A program made the position numbers and the translations under genes. Shown here piece by piece: positions 1 through 9,200 of a stretch of 64,000 nt of DNA (position 1 is the first letter of the stretch; every line of letters begins with the position of its first letter). Under the pieces are notes generated by a model that was given only the letters and a program-made list of their open reading frames with translations, searched no databases and had not been told where the DNA came from. Source of the stretch: Herbiconiux aconitum (lineage in GTDB: Bacteria; Actinomycetota; Actinomycetes; Actinomycetales; Microbacteriaceae); NCBI RefSeq assembly GCF_024979235.1, contig NZ_JANLCM010000001.1, forward strand, positions 434,001 through 498,000, given 5' to 3'.

Positions 1-810
1 ACCGCCGTCGACGGCATCGGCTTCGAGATCGCCCGCGGCGAGACGTTCGCGTTGCTCGGGCCGAACGGCGCCGGAAAGAGCACGACGGTCGAGATCCTCG
101 AGGGTTACCGCGAGCGTAGCGGAGGCGAGGTGAGGGTGCTCGACGCCGACCCGCGACACGCGACGCTCGAGTGGAAGGCGCGCATCGGCATCGTGCTGCA
201 GCAGACCGGCGAGAGCGGCAATGTGACCGTGCGAGAGCAGCTCACCCACTTCGCGGGCCTGTATCCGCGACCGCGCGACGTCGATGAGGTGATCGCCGCC
301 GTCGGGCTCGAAGAGAAGGCGAAGACGCGCATCAAGTCGCTCTCCGGAGGGCAGCGCCGGCGAGTGGATGTCGCGCTCGGCGTCATCGGCCGGCCCGAAC
401 TGCTGTTTCTCGACGAACCGACCACGGGATTCGATCCGGAAGCCCGGCGTCAGTTCTGGGAGTTGATCCGGTCGCTCTCGCGGGAAGGCACGACGATCGT
501 GCTGACGACCCACTACCTCGACGAGGCCGCGCAGCTGAGCGATCGCGCCGCCGTCATCGCCGGCGGCCGGCTGATCGACATCGGACCGGTGCACGAACTG
601 GGATCGGCGGAGGCCCGCGTGCCCCTGGTTCGCTGGTGCGACACCGGGTCGGGCTCCGTGCACGAGCAACGCACCCACGAACCGGCGCGCTTCGTCGCCG
701 GCCTCGTGGCCGAGCATGGCGAACCGGCCGAACTCGAAGTCATCCGGCCGTCGCTCGAAGACATCTACCTCGAACTGGTCGCCTCGTCTGAATCGGAGAA
801 GGCAGCATGA
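1..810 (+). CDS. ABC-2 type exporter ATP-binding protein (5' end missing)
   Basis: The reading frame is open from the first base, so the true start lies before the window; 269 residues are visible. Walker A (GPNGAGKST), the signature LSGGQRRR, Walker B with LLFLDEPTTGFDP and the H-loop TTHYLDEA are all present in order, as in DrrA/CcmA-type ATPases. A short C-terminal extension after about residue 205 resembles the tail of drug-export ATPases. It would energise the membrane protein encoded next, whose ATG overlaps its stop (ATGA). The exported substrate cannot be told from the sequence. The family call is firm; calling it drug or lipid export is an inference from the family. Confidence 0.93.
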   Translation, partial: TAVDGIGFEIARGETFALLGPNGAGKSTTVEILEGYRERSGGEVRVLDADPRHATLEWKARIGIVLQQTGESGNVTVREQLTHFAGLYPRPRDVDEVIAAVGLEEKAKTRIKSLSGGQRRRVDVALGVIGRPELLFLDEPTTGFDPEARRQFWELIRSLSREGTTIVLTTHYLDEAAQLSDRAAVIAGGRLIDIGPVHELGSAEARVPLVRWCDTGSGSVHEQRTHEPARFVAGLVAEHGEPAELEVIRPSLEDIYLELVASSESEKAA

Positions 811-1685
811 GCACCCTCACCACCACCTCGGTCACGACCGCCACCAGCCCCGACGGCACCCGCTTCGGCGCCGTGCGGGCCGTGCGGCTCGGTCTTCGCC
901 GCGTCGGTTACGAGACGAAGATCTACTTCCGCGCCGGCGACACAGTCTTCTTCACCTTCCTCTTTCCGGTGGTGCTGCTCGGCATCTTCTCGGTCGCGTT
1001 TGATGGCCTCGGCAACGTCGGCACGAATCCCGACGGCTCCGGCGGCATCAGCCAGGCCGCCTACTATCTGCCGGGGATGATCGCCGCCGGCATCCTGCTC
1101 AGCGGCGTGCAGAACCTCGGCGTCGACATCGCGATGGAACGCGGCGACGGCACCCTCAAACGCCTGGCCGGCACACCCCTCCCCGTGATCTCTTATTTCA
1201 TCGGCAAGATGGGCCAGGTGCTGGTCACCTCGCTGGCCCAGGTGATCTTGCTGATGCTGCTCGCCCGGGTGGCGTTCGGGGTCGCGTTGCCGACCGAACC
1301 CGAGAAGTGGTTCACCTTCGTCTGGGTCTACTTCCTCAGCATCTTCACGGCGGCCGTGCTCGGCATCGCCATCTCTCGGCTGCCCCGCTCGGGAAAGAGC
1401 GCCTCCGCGGTGATCATCCCTCCCCTCCTGGTGTTGCAGTTCATCTCCGGCGTGTACCTCAACTTCGCGCTGCTGCCCGAGTGGCTGCAGAACATCGCGA
1501 GCATCTTCCCGTTGAAGTGGATCGCGCAGGGAATGCGGGCAGCGCTCCTCCCCGACTCCTTCGCTGCAGCCGAGGCGGGCGGCACCTGGAATCTGCCCGG
1601 TGTCGCCATCGCTCTCGGCATCTGGCTGGTGGTGGGGTTGGTGGTCTGCCGGGTGACTTTCCGCTGGATCCGCAAAGACAGCTGA
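807..1685 (+). CDS. ABC-2 type exporter permease
   Basis: A 292-residue membrane protein with an N-terminal cytoplasmic segment of about 45 residues, then roughly six hydrophobic segments, the layout of ABC2_membrane permeases. The segment with PLPVISYFIGKM and the later LQNIASIFPLKWIAQGMR resemble the conserved ABC-2 signature region of DrrB-like proteins. It overlaps the ATPase gene by four bases, so the two are translationally coupled and should form one exporter. A separate promoter-like element for the following kinase gene lies 46 bases after the stop. Confidence 0.9.
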   Translation: MSTLTTTSVTTATSPDGTRFGAVRAVRLGLRRVGYETKIYFRAGDTVFFTFLFPVVLLGIFSVAFDGLGNVGTNPDGSGGISQAAYYLPGMIAAGILLSGVQNLGVDIAMERGDGTLKRLAGTPLPVISYFIGKMGQVLVTSLAQVILLMLLARVAFGVALPTEPEKWFTFVWVYFLSIFTAAVLGIAISRLPRSGKSASAVIIPPLLVLQFISGVYLNFALLPEWLQNIASIFPLKWIAQGMRAALLPDSFAAAEAGGTWNLPGVAIALGIWLVVGLVVCRVTFRWIRKDS

Positions 1686-1730
1686 ACGACGGATGCCTCG
1701 ACACCGTCGTTCACCGGAGTGCCGCACGAA

Positions 1731-1736
1731 TAGGGT
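1731..1736 (+). promoter_or_regulatory. -10 element of a leaderless sensor kinase gene
   Basis: TAGGGT is followed by exactly six bases and the ATG at 1743, with no Shine-Dalgarno sequence. This is the spacing expected when transcription starts at the start codon. No convincing -35 is visible. It suggests the kinase and regulator form a transcription unit separate from the exporter. Confidence 0.45.
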
Positions 1737-1742
1737 GGGCCC

Positions 1743-2903
1743 ATGAACCGCACCCGCTGGTGGCACGTCGCGGTGGCCGGAGCGCTCCTCGTGGTGGGCG
1801 CGCTCGTTGTCACCACACCCGTCGCGCCCGCCTGGACCACTCCCGCTGCGCTCGCCGTGCTCGCCGCCTTCGGGCTGTTCTACGCACTGGTCGGGCGGCG
1901 CGGGCTCAGCGACCCGCGCTGGGCGACGCCGCTGATCGTGGCCGTCGTCGCCACGGTCGCGATCGGGACCGCTCTCTCGCCGAATGTCGCGACGCTGCAG
2001 TGCATCGCGTTTCCGATGATCTGGGCGCTCTGTCCGGGCGAATCGATGCGGCGCCCGATCCTCACCTGCGTGGTGATGGCGATCGGCGTGTCCGCAGGGT
2101 TCTGGATCAGCCTCGGCGGAGGGCTCGATGCCCTCGTGCAGGGCGTCGTGATCGAGGTGGTGTCCATCGCCCTCGGCATCGGGCTCGGCGTGTGGTTCAC
2201 CACCGAGATGCGCACGGGCGGCGAGAACACCCGGCTGCTCGCCGAACTCACCGCTGCTCAGGGCCAGCTCGCCGCCATGCACCGCGAATCCGGTGCCACC
2301 GCCGAGCGCGAACGGCTCGCCCGCGAACTGCACGACACCATCGCCCAGAACCTCACCAGCCTCGTGATGCTCGCCCAGCGCGGCCAGAACCGCGGCACCG
2401 ACGGCACCGGAATGCACGACGACTTCGAACTCATCGAACAGGTGGCACGGGATGCCCTCACCGAAGCCCGCGCTCTCGTCGCCGCGACCGCGACGGTGCC
2501 GGTCGACGGTGGACTCGCGGCAGCCCTGGCACGCCTCGTCGGCACCTTCGAGCGCGAGACCCGCATCGAGATCGACACGAGCCTCGACGAGGTCGGCACC
2601 CTGCCGCGCGAACTCGAGGTCGTGCTGCTCCGCTGCGGGCAAGAGGCGCTCGCGAACGTGCGCAAGCATTCGGGCGCCTCACGGGCACGGCTCGCGCTGC
2701 ACCGGAGCGCCGGCTCCATCACGCTCACCGTGGGCGACGACGGGATCGGTATCGGTGCCGCCGACGCAGCGAGCGCTCACAGCGGCTTCGGCCTCGAGGG
2801 CATGCGGCAGCGCCTCGCCCTCGTGGGCGGAACCTTGCGCGTCGCCTCCCTCGCGGGCGGCGGCACCGAGCTCGTGGCGACGGTTCGGGAGGAGGAGCGG
2901 TGA
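1743..2903 (+). CDS. NarL-type sensor histidine kinase
   Basis: A 386-residue kinase. Residues 1 to about 155 hold about five or six hydrophobic segments and no recognisable extracellular sensor domain, so it probably senses a membrane signal. A HisKA_3 dimerisation domain follows, with RELHDTIAQ placing the phospho-acceptor at about His197. The C-terminal HATPase domain has EALANVRKHS (N box), DDGIGIG (G1) and GFGLEGMRQR (G2). It should phosphorylate the regulator encoded immediately downstream. Its position beside an ABC-2 exporter suggests that the pair controls the exporter, as with antibiotic-sensing kinases of Gram-positives; this is inference. Confidence 0.93.
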   Translation: MNRTRWWHVAVAGALLVVGALVVTTPVAPAWTTPAALAVLAAFGLFYALVGRRGLSDPRWATPLIVAVVATVAIGTALSPNVATLQCIAFPMIWALCPGESMRRPILTCVVMAIGVSAGFWISLGGGLDALVQGVVIEVVSIALGIGLGVWFTTEMRTGGENTRLLAELTAAQGQLAAMHRESGATAERERLARELHDTIAQNLTSLVMLAQRGQNRGTDGTGMHDDFELIEQVARDALTEARALVAATATVPVDGGLAAALARLVGTFERETRIEIDTSLDEVGTLPRELEVVLLRCGQEALANVRKHSGASRARLALHRSAGSITLTVGDDGIGIGAADAASAHSGFGLEGMRQRLALVGGTLRVASLAGGGTELVATVREEER

Positions 2904-2935
2904 ACGACACCCCCTGGAAGGCGTCGGTCTCGTGA
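2900..2935 (+). other. Eleven-codon linker reading frame between kinase and regulator
   Basis: GTG at 2900 overlaps the kinase stop (GTGA), and its own TGA at 2933 overlaps the GTG start of the regulator (GTGA again). The 11-residue product would be MNDTPWKASVS. The arrangement could relay ribosomes from kinase to regulator by two termination-reinitiation steps, or be a relic of an older regulator start lost by a frameshift. No independent evidence that it is translated. Confidence 0.25.
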
Positions 2936-3588
2936 GCTCCTCCCGAAACGGCGACACGGCACCGGCGATCCGCGTGCTCGTCGCCGACGATCACCCGATC
3001 GTGCGCAGCGGCATCGTCGCCCTCCTCAGCGCGGCCGACGGCATCGAGGTAGTGAGCGAAGCTGCCGACGGCGCCGAAGCGGTGACCCTGGCGGGCGAGC
3101 TGACACCCGACGTCGTGCTGATGGATCTCCGGATGCCGGTGCTCGGCGGCTCCGAGGCGACCGCGGCCATCCTCACCGCCGACCCGAGCATCCGGGTGCT
3201 CGTGCTCACGACCTACGAGAGCGACGATCACATCCTCGGAGCCATCGAGGCCGGCGCGAGCGGCTACCTGCTGAAGGCCGCGCCGCAGGAGGAGATCATC
3301 GCCGGCGTACGCTCGGTGGCCGCCGGCCAGACGGTGCTCGCACCCTCCATCGCCACCAAGCTCGTGCAGCGGATGCGCAGCGGATCGCCCGCGGTGCCCG
3401 CCCTGAGCGCCCGGGAACTCGAGGTGCTCCGACTCGTCTCCGACGGCCGGAGCAACCCCGAGATCGCGCGGGCGTTGTTCATCGGCGAGGCCACGGTGAA
3501 GACGCATCTGCAGCACGTCTTCGAGAAGCTCGAGGTCTCCGATCGCACCCGGGCGGTCACCCGCGCAATGGAGCTCGGGCTGCTCTGA
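2932..3588 (+). CDS. NarL/FixJ-type response regulator
   Basis: A 218-residue regulator starting at GTG 2932, with GGAAGG about 12 bases upstream. The receiver domain begins with RVLVADDHPIVRSG; the phospho-acceptor is about Asp65 in LMDLRMPVLGG, followed by the conserved Thr (TTYES) and Lys (LLKAAP). The C-terminal LuxR-type helix-turn-helix has LSARELEVLRLVSDG and ATVKTHLQHVFEKL. It pairs with the kinase just upstream. It converges with the next exporter operon, with only 12 bases between the stops and no visible terminator. Confidence 0.95.
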   Translation: MSSSRNGDTAPAIRVLVADDHPIVRSGIVALLSAADGIEVVSEAADGAEAVTLAGELTPDVVLMDLRMPVLGGSEATAAILTADPSIRVLVLTTYESDDHILGAIEAGASGYLLKAAPQEEIIAGVRSVAAGQTVLAPSIATKLVQRMRSGSPAVPALSARELEVLRLVSDGRSNPEIARALFIGEATVKTHLQHVFEKLEVSDRTRAVTRAMELGLL

Positions 3589-3600
3589 GCGGCGCGACCC

Positions 3601-4352
3601 CTACGCGTTCTCCTTGCGGAACGTGCGCGTTCCCACGTAGAGCCCCGCCGCGAAGAGCACGATCGTCCAGATCACGCCCCACATCGTGGTGATGGTCCAG
3701 AAGTTGCCCACGAACAGTTCACGGATGGCGTTCACGATGTATTTCGTGGGCATGAAATCGCTCACCACCTGCAGCCACTGCGGGCCGATGGTCATCGGCA
3801 GCAGGATGCCCGACAGCAGCAACACCGGCAGTGCGATGCTGTTGAGCACCGGGGCCATCACGTCTTCGCTCTTCGTGGTGAGCGCGAGGGCGTTGGACGC
3901 AGCAGCGCAAGCAGCCCCGAGCAGCACGGTGAGGATGAGGCCGAACACCATGCCGAGGATCGAGCCGGTGAGCCCGAACAGGAACGCCAGCCCGATCAGC
4001 ACGATGCCCTGCACGAACAGCTGCAGCACGTCGCGCAGGATGCGCCCGAGCAGCAACGCCGTGCGGCTCGCCGGCGTCACGCGCTCGGCTTCGATCACGC
4101 CGGCGCGCCACTCCGCGATGAGGCCGAAGCCCGCAAACAGCGCGCCGAACAGGCCGAGCTGCACCAGCAGGCCCGGAACGAACAGGGTGTAGGCGTTCTG
4201 CGTGCCGAGCTGGCTCGCGATCGGCTCGAGCAGCGGCCCGAAGAGCACCAGGTAGAGGATCGGCTGCACGAGCCCGATGATGACCCAGGCGGGGTTGCGG
4301 AGCGCCAGCCGCAGCTGCCGCCGGAAGACGATGTAGGTGTCGCGCCAGAACA

Positions 4353-4353
<1 letters not shown>
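3601..4353 (-). CDS. ABC-2 type exporter permease (DrrB-like)
   Basis: A 250-residue membrane protein. The ATG at 4353 (MFWRDTY) is chosen because it overlaps the stop of the upstream ATPase (TGATG). About six transmembrane segments follow an N-terminal amphipathic stretch. The central stretch with ERVTPASRTALLLGRILRD matches the conserved ABC-2 transporter signature of the DrrB family. With the ATPase of the same operon it should form an efflux pump; the divergent PadR regulator gene makes drug or small-molecule export likely. Confidence 0.93.
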
Positions 4354-5318
<965 letters not shown>

Positions 5319-5340
5319 GGATCTCCCTTTGTCGGAGCCT

Positions 5341-5370
5341 ATTATTCAAACTTGAACACCTCCGTGTCAA
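5341..5370 (-). promoter_or_regulatory. Exporter promoter with overlapping operator
   Basis: On the minus strand a perfect -35 (TTGACA, 5365-5370) and a -10 (AATAAT, 5341-5346) are separated by 18 bases. The palindrome TTCAA-AC-TTGAA (5345-5356) lies over the -10 and spacer. A second inverted repeat, ACAC-N4-GTGT (5356-5367), overlaps the -35. PadR repressors usually bind such short inverted repeats in their own divergent region. A repressor bound here would block the exporter promoter. Confidence 0.6.
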
Positions 5371-5397
5371 GGCGTTTTCTTGGTCGATGCACGCTCA

Positions 5398-5403
5398 TAT
5401 ACT
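5398..5403 (+). promoter_or_regulatory. -10 element of leaderless padR-type gene
   Basis: TATACT is followed by six bases and then the ATG at 5410. There is no Shine-Dalgarno sequence, so the transcript probably begins at the start codon. Confidence 0.5.
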
Positions 5404-5409
5404 CGGCTC

Positions 5410-6066
5410 ATGGCCACCCTGACGACCCGCGCGCTCCTCCTGGGAGTCGTCAGCCTGTTCGAGCCCGCGAACGGCTACCAGCTGCGCCGCGAGCTGCTGT
5501 CCTGGGGCGTGGAGGACTGGGCGCACATCAAGCCGGGATCGATCTACTCGATGCTCAGCACCTTCGCCAAGCAGGGCTTCATCGATCGCCATGACCTCAC
5601 CGAGGGTGACCGCACGGTGGCCGTCTACACGATGGCGGATGCCGGCCGGGCCGAGCTCGACCGACTGCTGCGGGAGGCGGTGGTCACGGTGAACGCCATG
5701 AACCCCTCCAGCTTCCGGGTGGCGATCAGTCTCTCACCGCTCTTGCGGCGGGCCGAGATGCTCGATGCCTTGCGGGAACGCGAGCGGCGAGCATCCGTTC
5801 GCAGCGCCGAACTGCTGGAGAAGATCGCGGCGGTCGCCCGCGGCTTGGCCCCGCCGCACGTCGCCCACACGCTCGAACTCGAACTGCGGCTGCTCGAGAC
5901 CGAGCGCGCCTGGGCGTCGGAGTACGCCGAGACGATCGCGGCCGGAGGTCTGGTCTTCGCCGGCGAGAGCGACCCCGCCTGGGCACCACCGGCCGACGAC
6001 GCCGGCTGGCAGATGGTGGGCGAGTCGCAGCGCTACCGGGAGCTGATCGAGCGCGAGAAGCGCTGA
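5410..6066 (+). CDS. PadR family transcriptional regulator
   Basis: A 218-residue regulator. The N-terminal winged helix (residues 1 to about 80) shows the PadR pattern: LLGVVSLFEPANGYQLRREL, then HIKPGSIYSML and a YTMADAGRAEL wing. The remaining C-terminal helices are typical of longer PadR proteins with a dimerisation domain. The start at ATG 5410 is chosen over an upstream in-frame GTG because a -10 hexamer ends six bases before it. It is divergent from the DrrAB-like exporter and probably represses it and itself; inducer unknown. Confidence 0.92.
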   Translation: MATLTTRALLLGVVSLFEPANGYQLRRELLSWGVEDWAHIKPGSIYSMLSTFAKQGFIDRHDLTEGDRTVAVYTMADAGRAELDRLLREAVVTVNAMNPSSFRVAISLSPLLRRAEMLDALRERERRASVRSAELLEKIAAVARGLAPPHVAHTLELELRLLETERAWASEYAETIAAGGLVFAGESDPAWAPPADDAGWQMVGESQRYRELIEREKR

Positions 6067-6094
6067 CACCGCCACTGAGTCGCCGCTCTCTCTT

Positions 6095-7309
6095 TCAGAG
6101 CTCGTGACCCAGGAAGACGGGCTCGGGCTGGAGGAGCACGCCGAACTCGGCGAGCACCCGGCCCTGCACGTAGCGGGCGAGTTCGGAGACATCCGCCGCC
6201 AGCCCGGTGCCCGACGAAGCGCCCGTGTTGACGATCGCCAGGGTGTGCTTCGACGAGATCGCGGAGGTCGACCCGGGCAACGAGAAGCCGCGCCGGATGC
6301 CGGCGTTCTCGATCAGCCACGCCGCGCTGAGCTTCACGTGGTATTCCGCGGGCAGCGCCGTGGCCGAACTGTCGCCGTCGACAGCGATCTCCATGCCGTC
6401 TTCGAGCGGGATGATCGTGTCGGGCTCGTCGGGCTCGATCTGCCAGCGCGGCGCGCTCGGCGGCAGGGTGCGCGCGAAGTGCTCGGTGACGATCGGGTTG
6501 GTGAAGAACGAGCCGGCACTCACCGAGTCGGGGTCGTCGGCATCCAGCACCATGCCCTTGCTGCCGCGCAGCCACAGCACGGCGCCGCGCACCTGGTCGA
6601 TGGGCATCCGCTCCCCCAGGTCGATGCCGAGCGCCGACGCGAGCTGGGCGTAGTTCACCGGTTCGCTGAGAGCGGCGGATGCGCCGGGGTCGTCGACATC
6701 GACCGCGTCGGTGAGCGAGTCGGCGCCCTCGAGCGAGTCGCCCCAGGCATCGCGCAGTTCGAAGGTGACCGAGATGACCACCCCGCGGAGGCCGCGTTTG
6801 AAAACGCTCGAACGGTAGGAGAGCTCGAGGTCGTCATGCGACATCCGGCGCACCTCGCCCGTGCCGAAGTCGAGGAAGTCGAGCGACACGATCGCCGACG
6901 CGACCTCTTGGCCGTAGGCTCCGATGTTCTGGATCGGCGCCGCTCCCACGGAACCCGGGATGCCGGAGAGCGCTTCGATGCCGCTCCATCCGTTCTCGAC
7001 GGTGTGCCGCACGAAGTCGTCCCAGGGCTCGCCGGCCTGCACGCGCAGGCGCACCGAGCCGACCTTCGACATCACGGGCGCGATGCCGCGCGTGGCGATC
7101 CGGATGACCGTGCCGTCGAAGCCGTCATCGGCCACGACCACGTTCGATCCACCACCGAGCACGAACCAGTCGTCGTTCGAGGCCCAGGTCTCCCGCACCA
7201 CCTCGAGCAGTTCGGGCTCGGTGGTCGCCGTCACGAAGCGAGCCGCCGGGCCGCCCACCTGGAGGGTCGTGAGCGGTGCGAGCGGCACGTCGAGGGCGGA
7301 GTCGCTCAT
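6095..7309 (-). CDS. murB: UDP-N-acetylmuramate dehydrogenase
   Basis: A 404-residue FAD enzyme that reduces UDP-GlcNAc-enolpyruvate to UDP-MurNAc in peptidoglycan synthesis. The N-terminal FAD-binding part shows TTLQVGGPAARFV, VLGGGSNVVVADDG and IPGSVGAAPIQNIGAYGQEV. The active-site Ser motif is in DADDPDSVSAGSFFTNP, and the C-terminal part has SAAWLIENAGI and the Glu-containing VLAEFGVLLQPEPVFLG. ATG 7309 overlaps the stop of the upstream gene by four bases. Neighbouring hotdog dehydratase genes are a known actinobacterial arrangement. Confidence 0.97.
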   Translation of the reverse strand: MSDSALDVPLAPLTTLQVGGPAARFVTATTEPELLEVVRETWASNDDWFVLGGGSNVVVADDGFDGTVIRIATRGIAPVMSKVGSVRLRVQAGEPWDDFVRHTVENGWSGIEALSGIPGSVGAAPIQNIGAYGQEVASAIVSLDFLDFGTGEVRRMSHDDLELSYRSSVFKRGLRGVVISVTFELRDAWGDSLEGADSLTDAVDVDDPGASAALSEPVNYAQLASALGIDLGERMPIDQVRGAVLWLRGSKGMVLDADDPDSVSAGSFFTNPIVTEHFARTLPPSAPRWQIEPDEPDTIIPLEDGMEIAVDGDSSATALPAEYHVKLSAAWLIENAGIRRGFSLPGSTSAISSKHTLAIVNTGASSGTGLAADVSELARYVQGRVLAEFGVLLQPEPVFLGHEL

Positions 7310-7734
7310 GGCAGACGGACGCGCACCTGCGCCTTGCCCAGCACGGTCTCGTCGTTCACCGTGGTGGTGAGGTCGATGCGCGCCGTGCCGGCCTCCTCGT
7401 CGAGCTGGCCGATCTTCGCCACGACCGCGATCTGCACCCCGTCGACCGGATCGACCACGACGGGGCGGGTGAACCGCACCTGATAGCCCGACACGAGCGA
7501 GGCGTCTCCCAGCCACGCCACCACCGGCTGCACCGCGAGGCCCATGGTGAGCATCCCGTGCGCGAGAACGCCGGGCAGGCCCACCTCGGCCGCGATGTCG
7601 TCGCGGTAGTGGATGGCGTTGAAGTCTCCGGATGCGCCGGCATACCGCACGAGCGAATCGCGCGTCAGATGGTAGCTCGCCTCCGCCACCTGGTCGCCGA
7701 CCTCGTATTTGTGCACGATCTCGAGGTCGCTCAT
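7306..7734 (-). CDS. MaoC-like hotdog dehydratase (HadB-like)
   Basis: A 142-residue single-hotdog protein. YAGASGDFNAIHYRDDIAAE carries the hydratase Asp and His of the MaoC/(R)-specific enoyl hydratase motif, and GVLAHGMLTMGLAVQ the following helix. It overlaps genes on both sides by four bases (ATGA). It likely pairs with the upstream UPF0336 protein as a 3-hydroxyacyl thioester dehydratase in fatty-acid synthesis, like the HadAB complexes of mycobacteria. Substrate chain length cannot be told. Confidence 0.88.
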   Translation of the reverse strand: MSDLEIVHKYEVGDQVAEASYHLTRDSLVRYAGASGDFNAIHYRDDIAAEVGLPGVLAHGMLTMGLAVQPVVAWLGDASLVSGYQVRFTRPVVVDPVDGVQIAVVAKIGQLDEEAGTARIDLTTTVNDETVLGKAQVRVRLP

Positions 7735-8177
7735 ACGTCTCCCCTCACCACGAGGGTCGAGACGGCGGTGACGACGTGCTCCCCCTCCGAGTCGGTGACG
7801 ACCGATTCGGCCACCACCATGGCGTTGCCGCCCAGCATCTTGACGCTCGTGACGTTCAGCTGCGCTCTGAGCTCGTCGCCCGCCACGATGGGGCGCGAGT
7901 AGTCGAATCGCTGCTCACCGTGCACCACGTGGGTGAGCTCGATCCCTGCGTCCTCTTCACCGAGCAGCTGCCCGAGGGTCAGCTCCTGCACCACGATCGC
8001 GAAGGTCGGGGGTGCCACCAGATCGGCGTAGCCGGCGTCGCGCGCGGCCTCGACGCTGAGGTTGACGGGGTTCGAGGAGAACACGGCGCGCGAGAACTCC
8101 CGCACCTTCTCCCGGCCCACCAAGTAGGAATTCGTCTTCTCGAACACGCGTCCGACCAGCTCTGGATTCACTGCCAC
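7731..8177 (-). CDS. UPF0336 / FAS1-like dehydratase subunit (HadA-like)
   Basis: A 148-residue protein of the actinobacterial UPF0336 family: GRVFEKTNSYLVGREKVREF at the N terminus, then APPTFAIVVQ. It lacks the catalytic Asp/His motif of its neighbour, as expected for the non-catalytic partner of a heterodimeric dehydratase. GTG 8177 is supported by a TAGACT -10 element six bases upstream, so this first gene of the dehydratase-murB operon looks leaderless. Function by homology to HadA; experimental role in this organism is inferred. Confidence 0.87.
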   Translation of the reverse strand: MAVNPELVGRVFEKTNSYLVGREKVREFSRAVFSSNPVNLSVEAARDAGYADLVAPPTFAIVVQELTLGQLLGEEDAGIELTHVVHGEQRFDYSRPIVAGDELRAQLNVTSVKMLGGNAMVVAESVVTDSEGEHVVTAVSTLVVRGDV

Positions 8178-8183
8178 CCGCCC

Positions 8184-8246
8184 AGTCTACGGAGACCTCG
8201 GGGCAGGTCGCCCGCCCCAACCGGTCGTCGCGCCGTCCACTAGTCT
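8184..8246. promoter_or_regulatory. Back-to-back leaderless promoters (dehydratase operon and ppx-type gene)
   Basis: Minus strand: TAGACT (8184-8189) followed by six bases and GTG 8177. Plus strand: TAGTCT (8241-8246) followed by six bases and GTG 8253. Neither gene has a Shine-Dalgarno sequence. The two -10 boxes are 51 bases apart; -35 boxes are not convincing. Confidence 0.5.
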
Positions 8247-8252
8247 CGGAAC

Positions 8253-9188
8253 GTGCGACTCGGAGTGCTCGACGTGGGATCCAACACCGTCCACCTCATC
8301 GTGGTCGACGCGCATCCGGGCGCCCGCCCCGTGCCGGCCGCCTCGCACAAGTCGGTGCTGCGGTTGATGCGCTATCTCGAGCCCGACGGCAGCATCAGCG
8401 CTGCGGGTGTCGACGCGATCGTGGCCGCCATCTCGTCGGCGATGGAGGTGGCGCGGCGCGAGAACATCGAGGAGCTGCTGCCGATGGCGACGTCGGCCCT
8501 TCGCGAAGCCACCAACGGCGAGGCCGTGCTCGCCCAGGTCGAGGCCGCGACCGGCGTCTCGCTGCGCGTGCTCACCGGCGAAGACGAGGGGCGGCTGACC
8601 TTCCTCGCCATCCGCCGCTGGTACGGCTGGTCGAGCGGCAACATCCTGCTCTTCGACATCGGCGGGGGCTCGCTGGAGATCGCAGCCGGGTCTGACGAGT
8701 TCCCTGAAGTGGCTGTCTCGCTTCCTCTCGGCGCCGGGCGAACCACCGTGCAGTTCTTCCCCTCCGACCCGCCGACCCCCTCGCAGATGCTGGAATTGCG
8801 CGCGCACTCGCGGGCCGTGATGCGGGCGGATGCGCTTCCGCTGTTCGCCGGCCTGCCACCGTTCCAGCACGTGGTCGGCTCCTCGAAGACGATCCGCTCG
8901 CTCGCGCGACTGGCCGGCTCGACCCGGCCCAACGCATCCGGAGCCGGCGAACCCACCGTCACGCTCCGCCGCGCCGACCTCAAGGACTGGATTCCGCGAC
9001 TCGGTCAGCTGCCCGCCGAGGCACGGCAGGCGCTGCCGGGCATCACGCCCGATCGCACCTTCCAGATCGTGGCCGGCGCCGTGGTGCTGCACTCGGTGAT
9101 GAAGCTCTACGACGTCGACGAGCTCGAGGTGTCGCCCTGGGCGCTGCGCGAGGGCATCCTGCTGCGCTACCTCGACGGCCTGGGCTAG
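8253..9188 (+). CDS. Ppx/GppA-type exopolyphosphatase or pppGpp phosphatase
   Basis: A 311-residue member of the actin-like phosphatase superfamily. Residues 1-20 (RLGVLDVGSNTVHLIVVD) are the phosphate-1 loop; LLFDIGGGSLEIAAG near residue 135 is the second phosphate-binding loop; VVGSSKTIRSLARL follows near 210. At about 310 residues it lacks the C-terminal HD domain of enterobacterial Ppx, like the short actinobacterial Ppx proteins. It should cleave terminal phosphate from polyphosphate or pppGpp; which one cannot be decided here. Divergent from the dehydratase-murB operon. Confidence 0.9.
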   Translation: MRLGVLDVGSNTVHLIVVDAHPGARPVPAASHKSVLRLMRYLEPDGSISAAGVDAIVAAISSAMEVARRENIEELLPMATSALREATNGEAVLAQVEAATGVSLRVLTGEDEGRLTFLAIRRWYGWSSGNILLFDIGGGSLEIAAGSDEFPEVAVSLPLGAGRTTVQFFPSDPPTPSQMLELRAHSRAVMRADALPLFAGLPPFQHVVGSSKTIRSLARLAGSTRPNASGAGEPTVTLRRADLKDWIPRLGQLPAEARQALPGITPDRTFQIVAGAVVLHSVMKLYDVDELEVSPWALREGILLRYLDGLG

Positions 9189-9200
9189 CCTCCGCGCCTC

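Noticed and set aside
765..2669. A 634-codon minus-strand open frame
   Set aside because: Antisense to the permease and kinase genes, His/Asp/Arg-rich with no fold.
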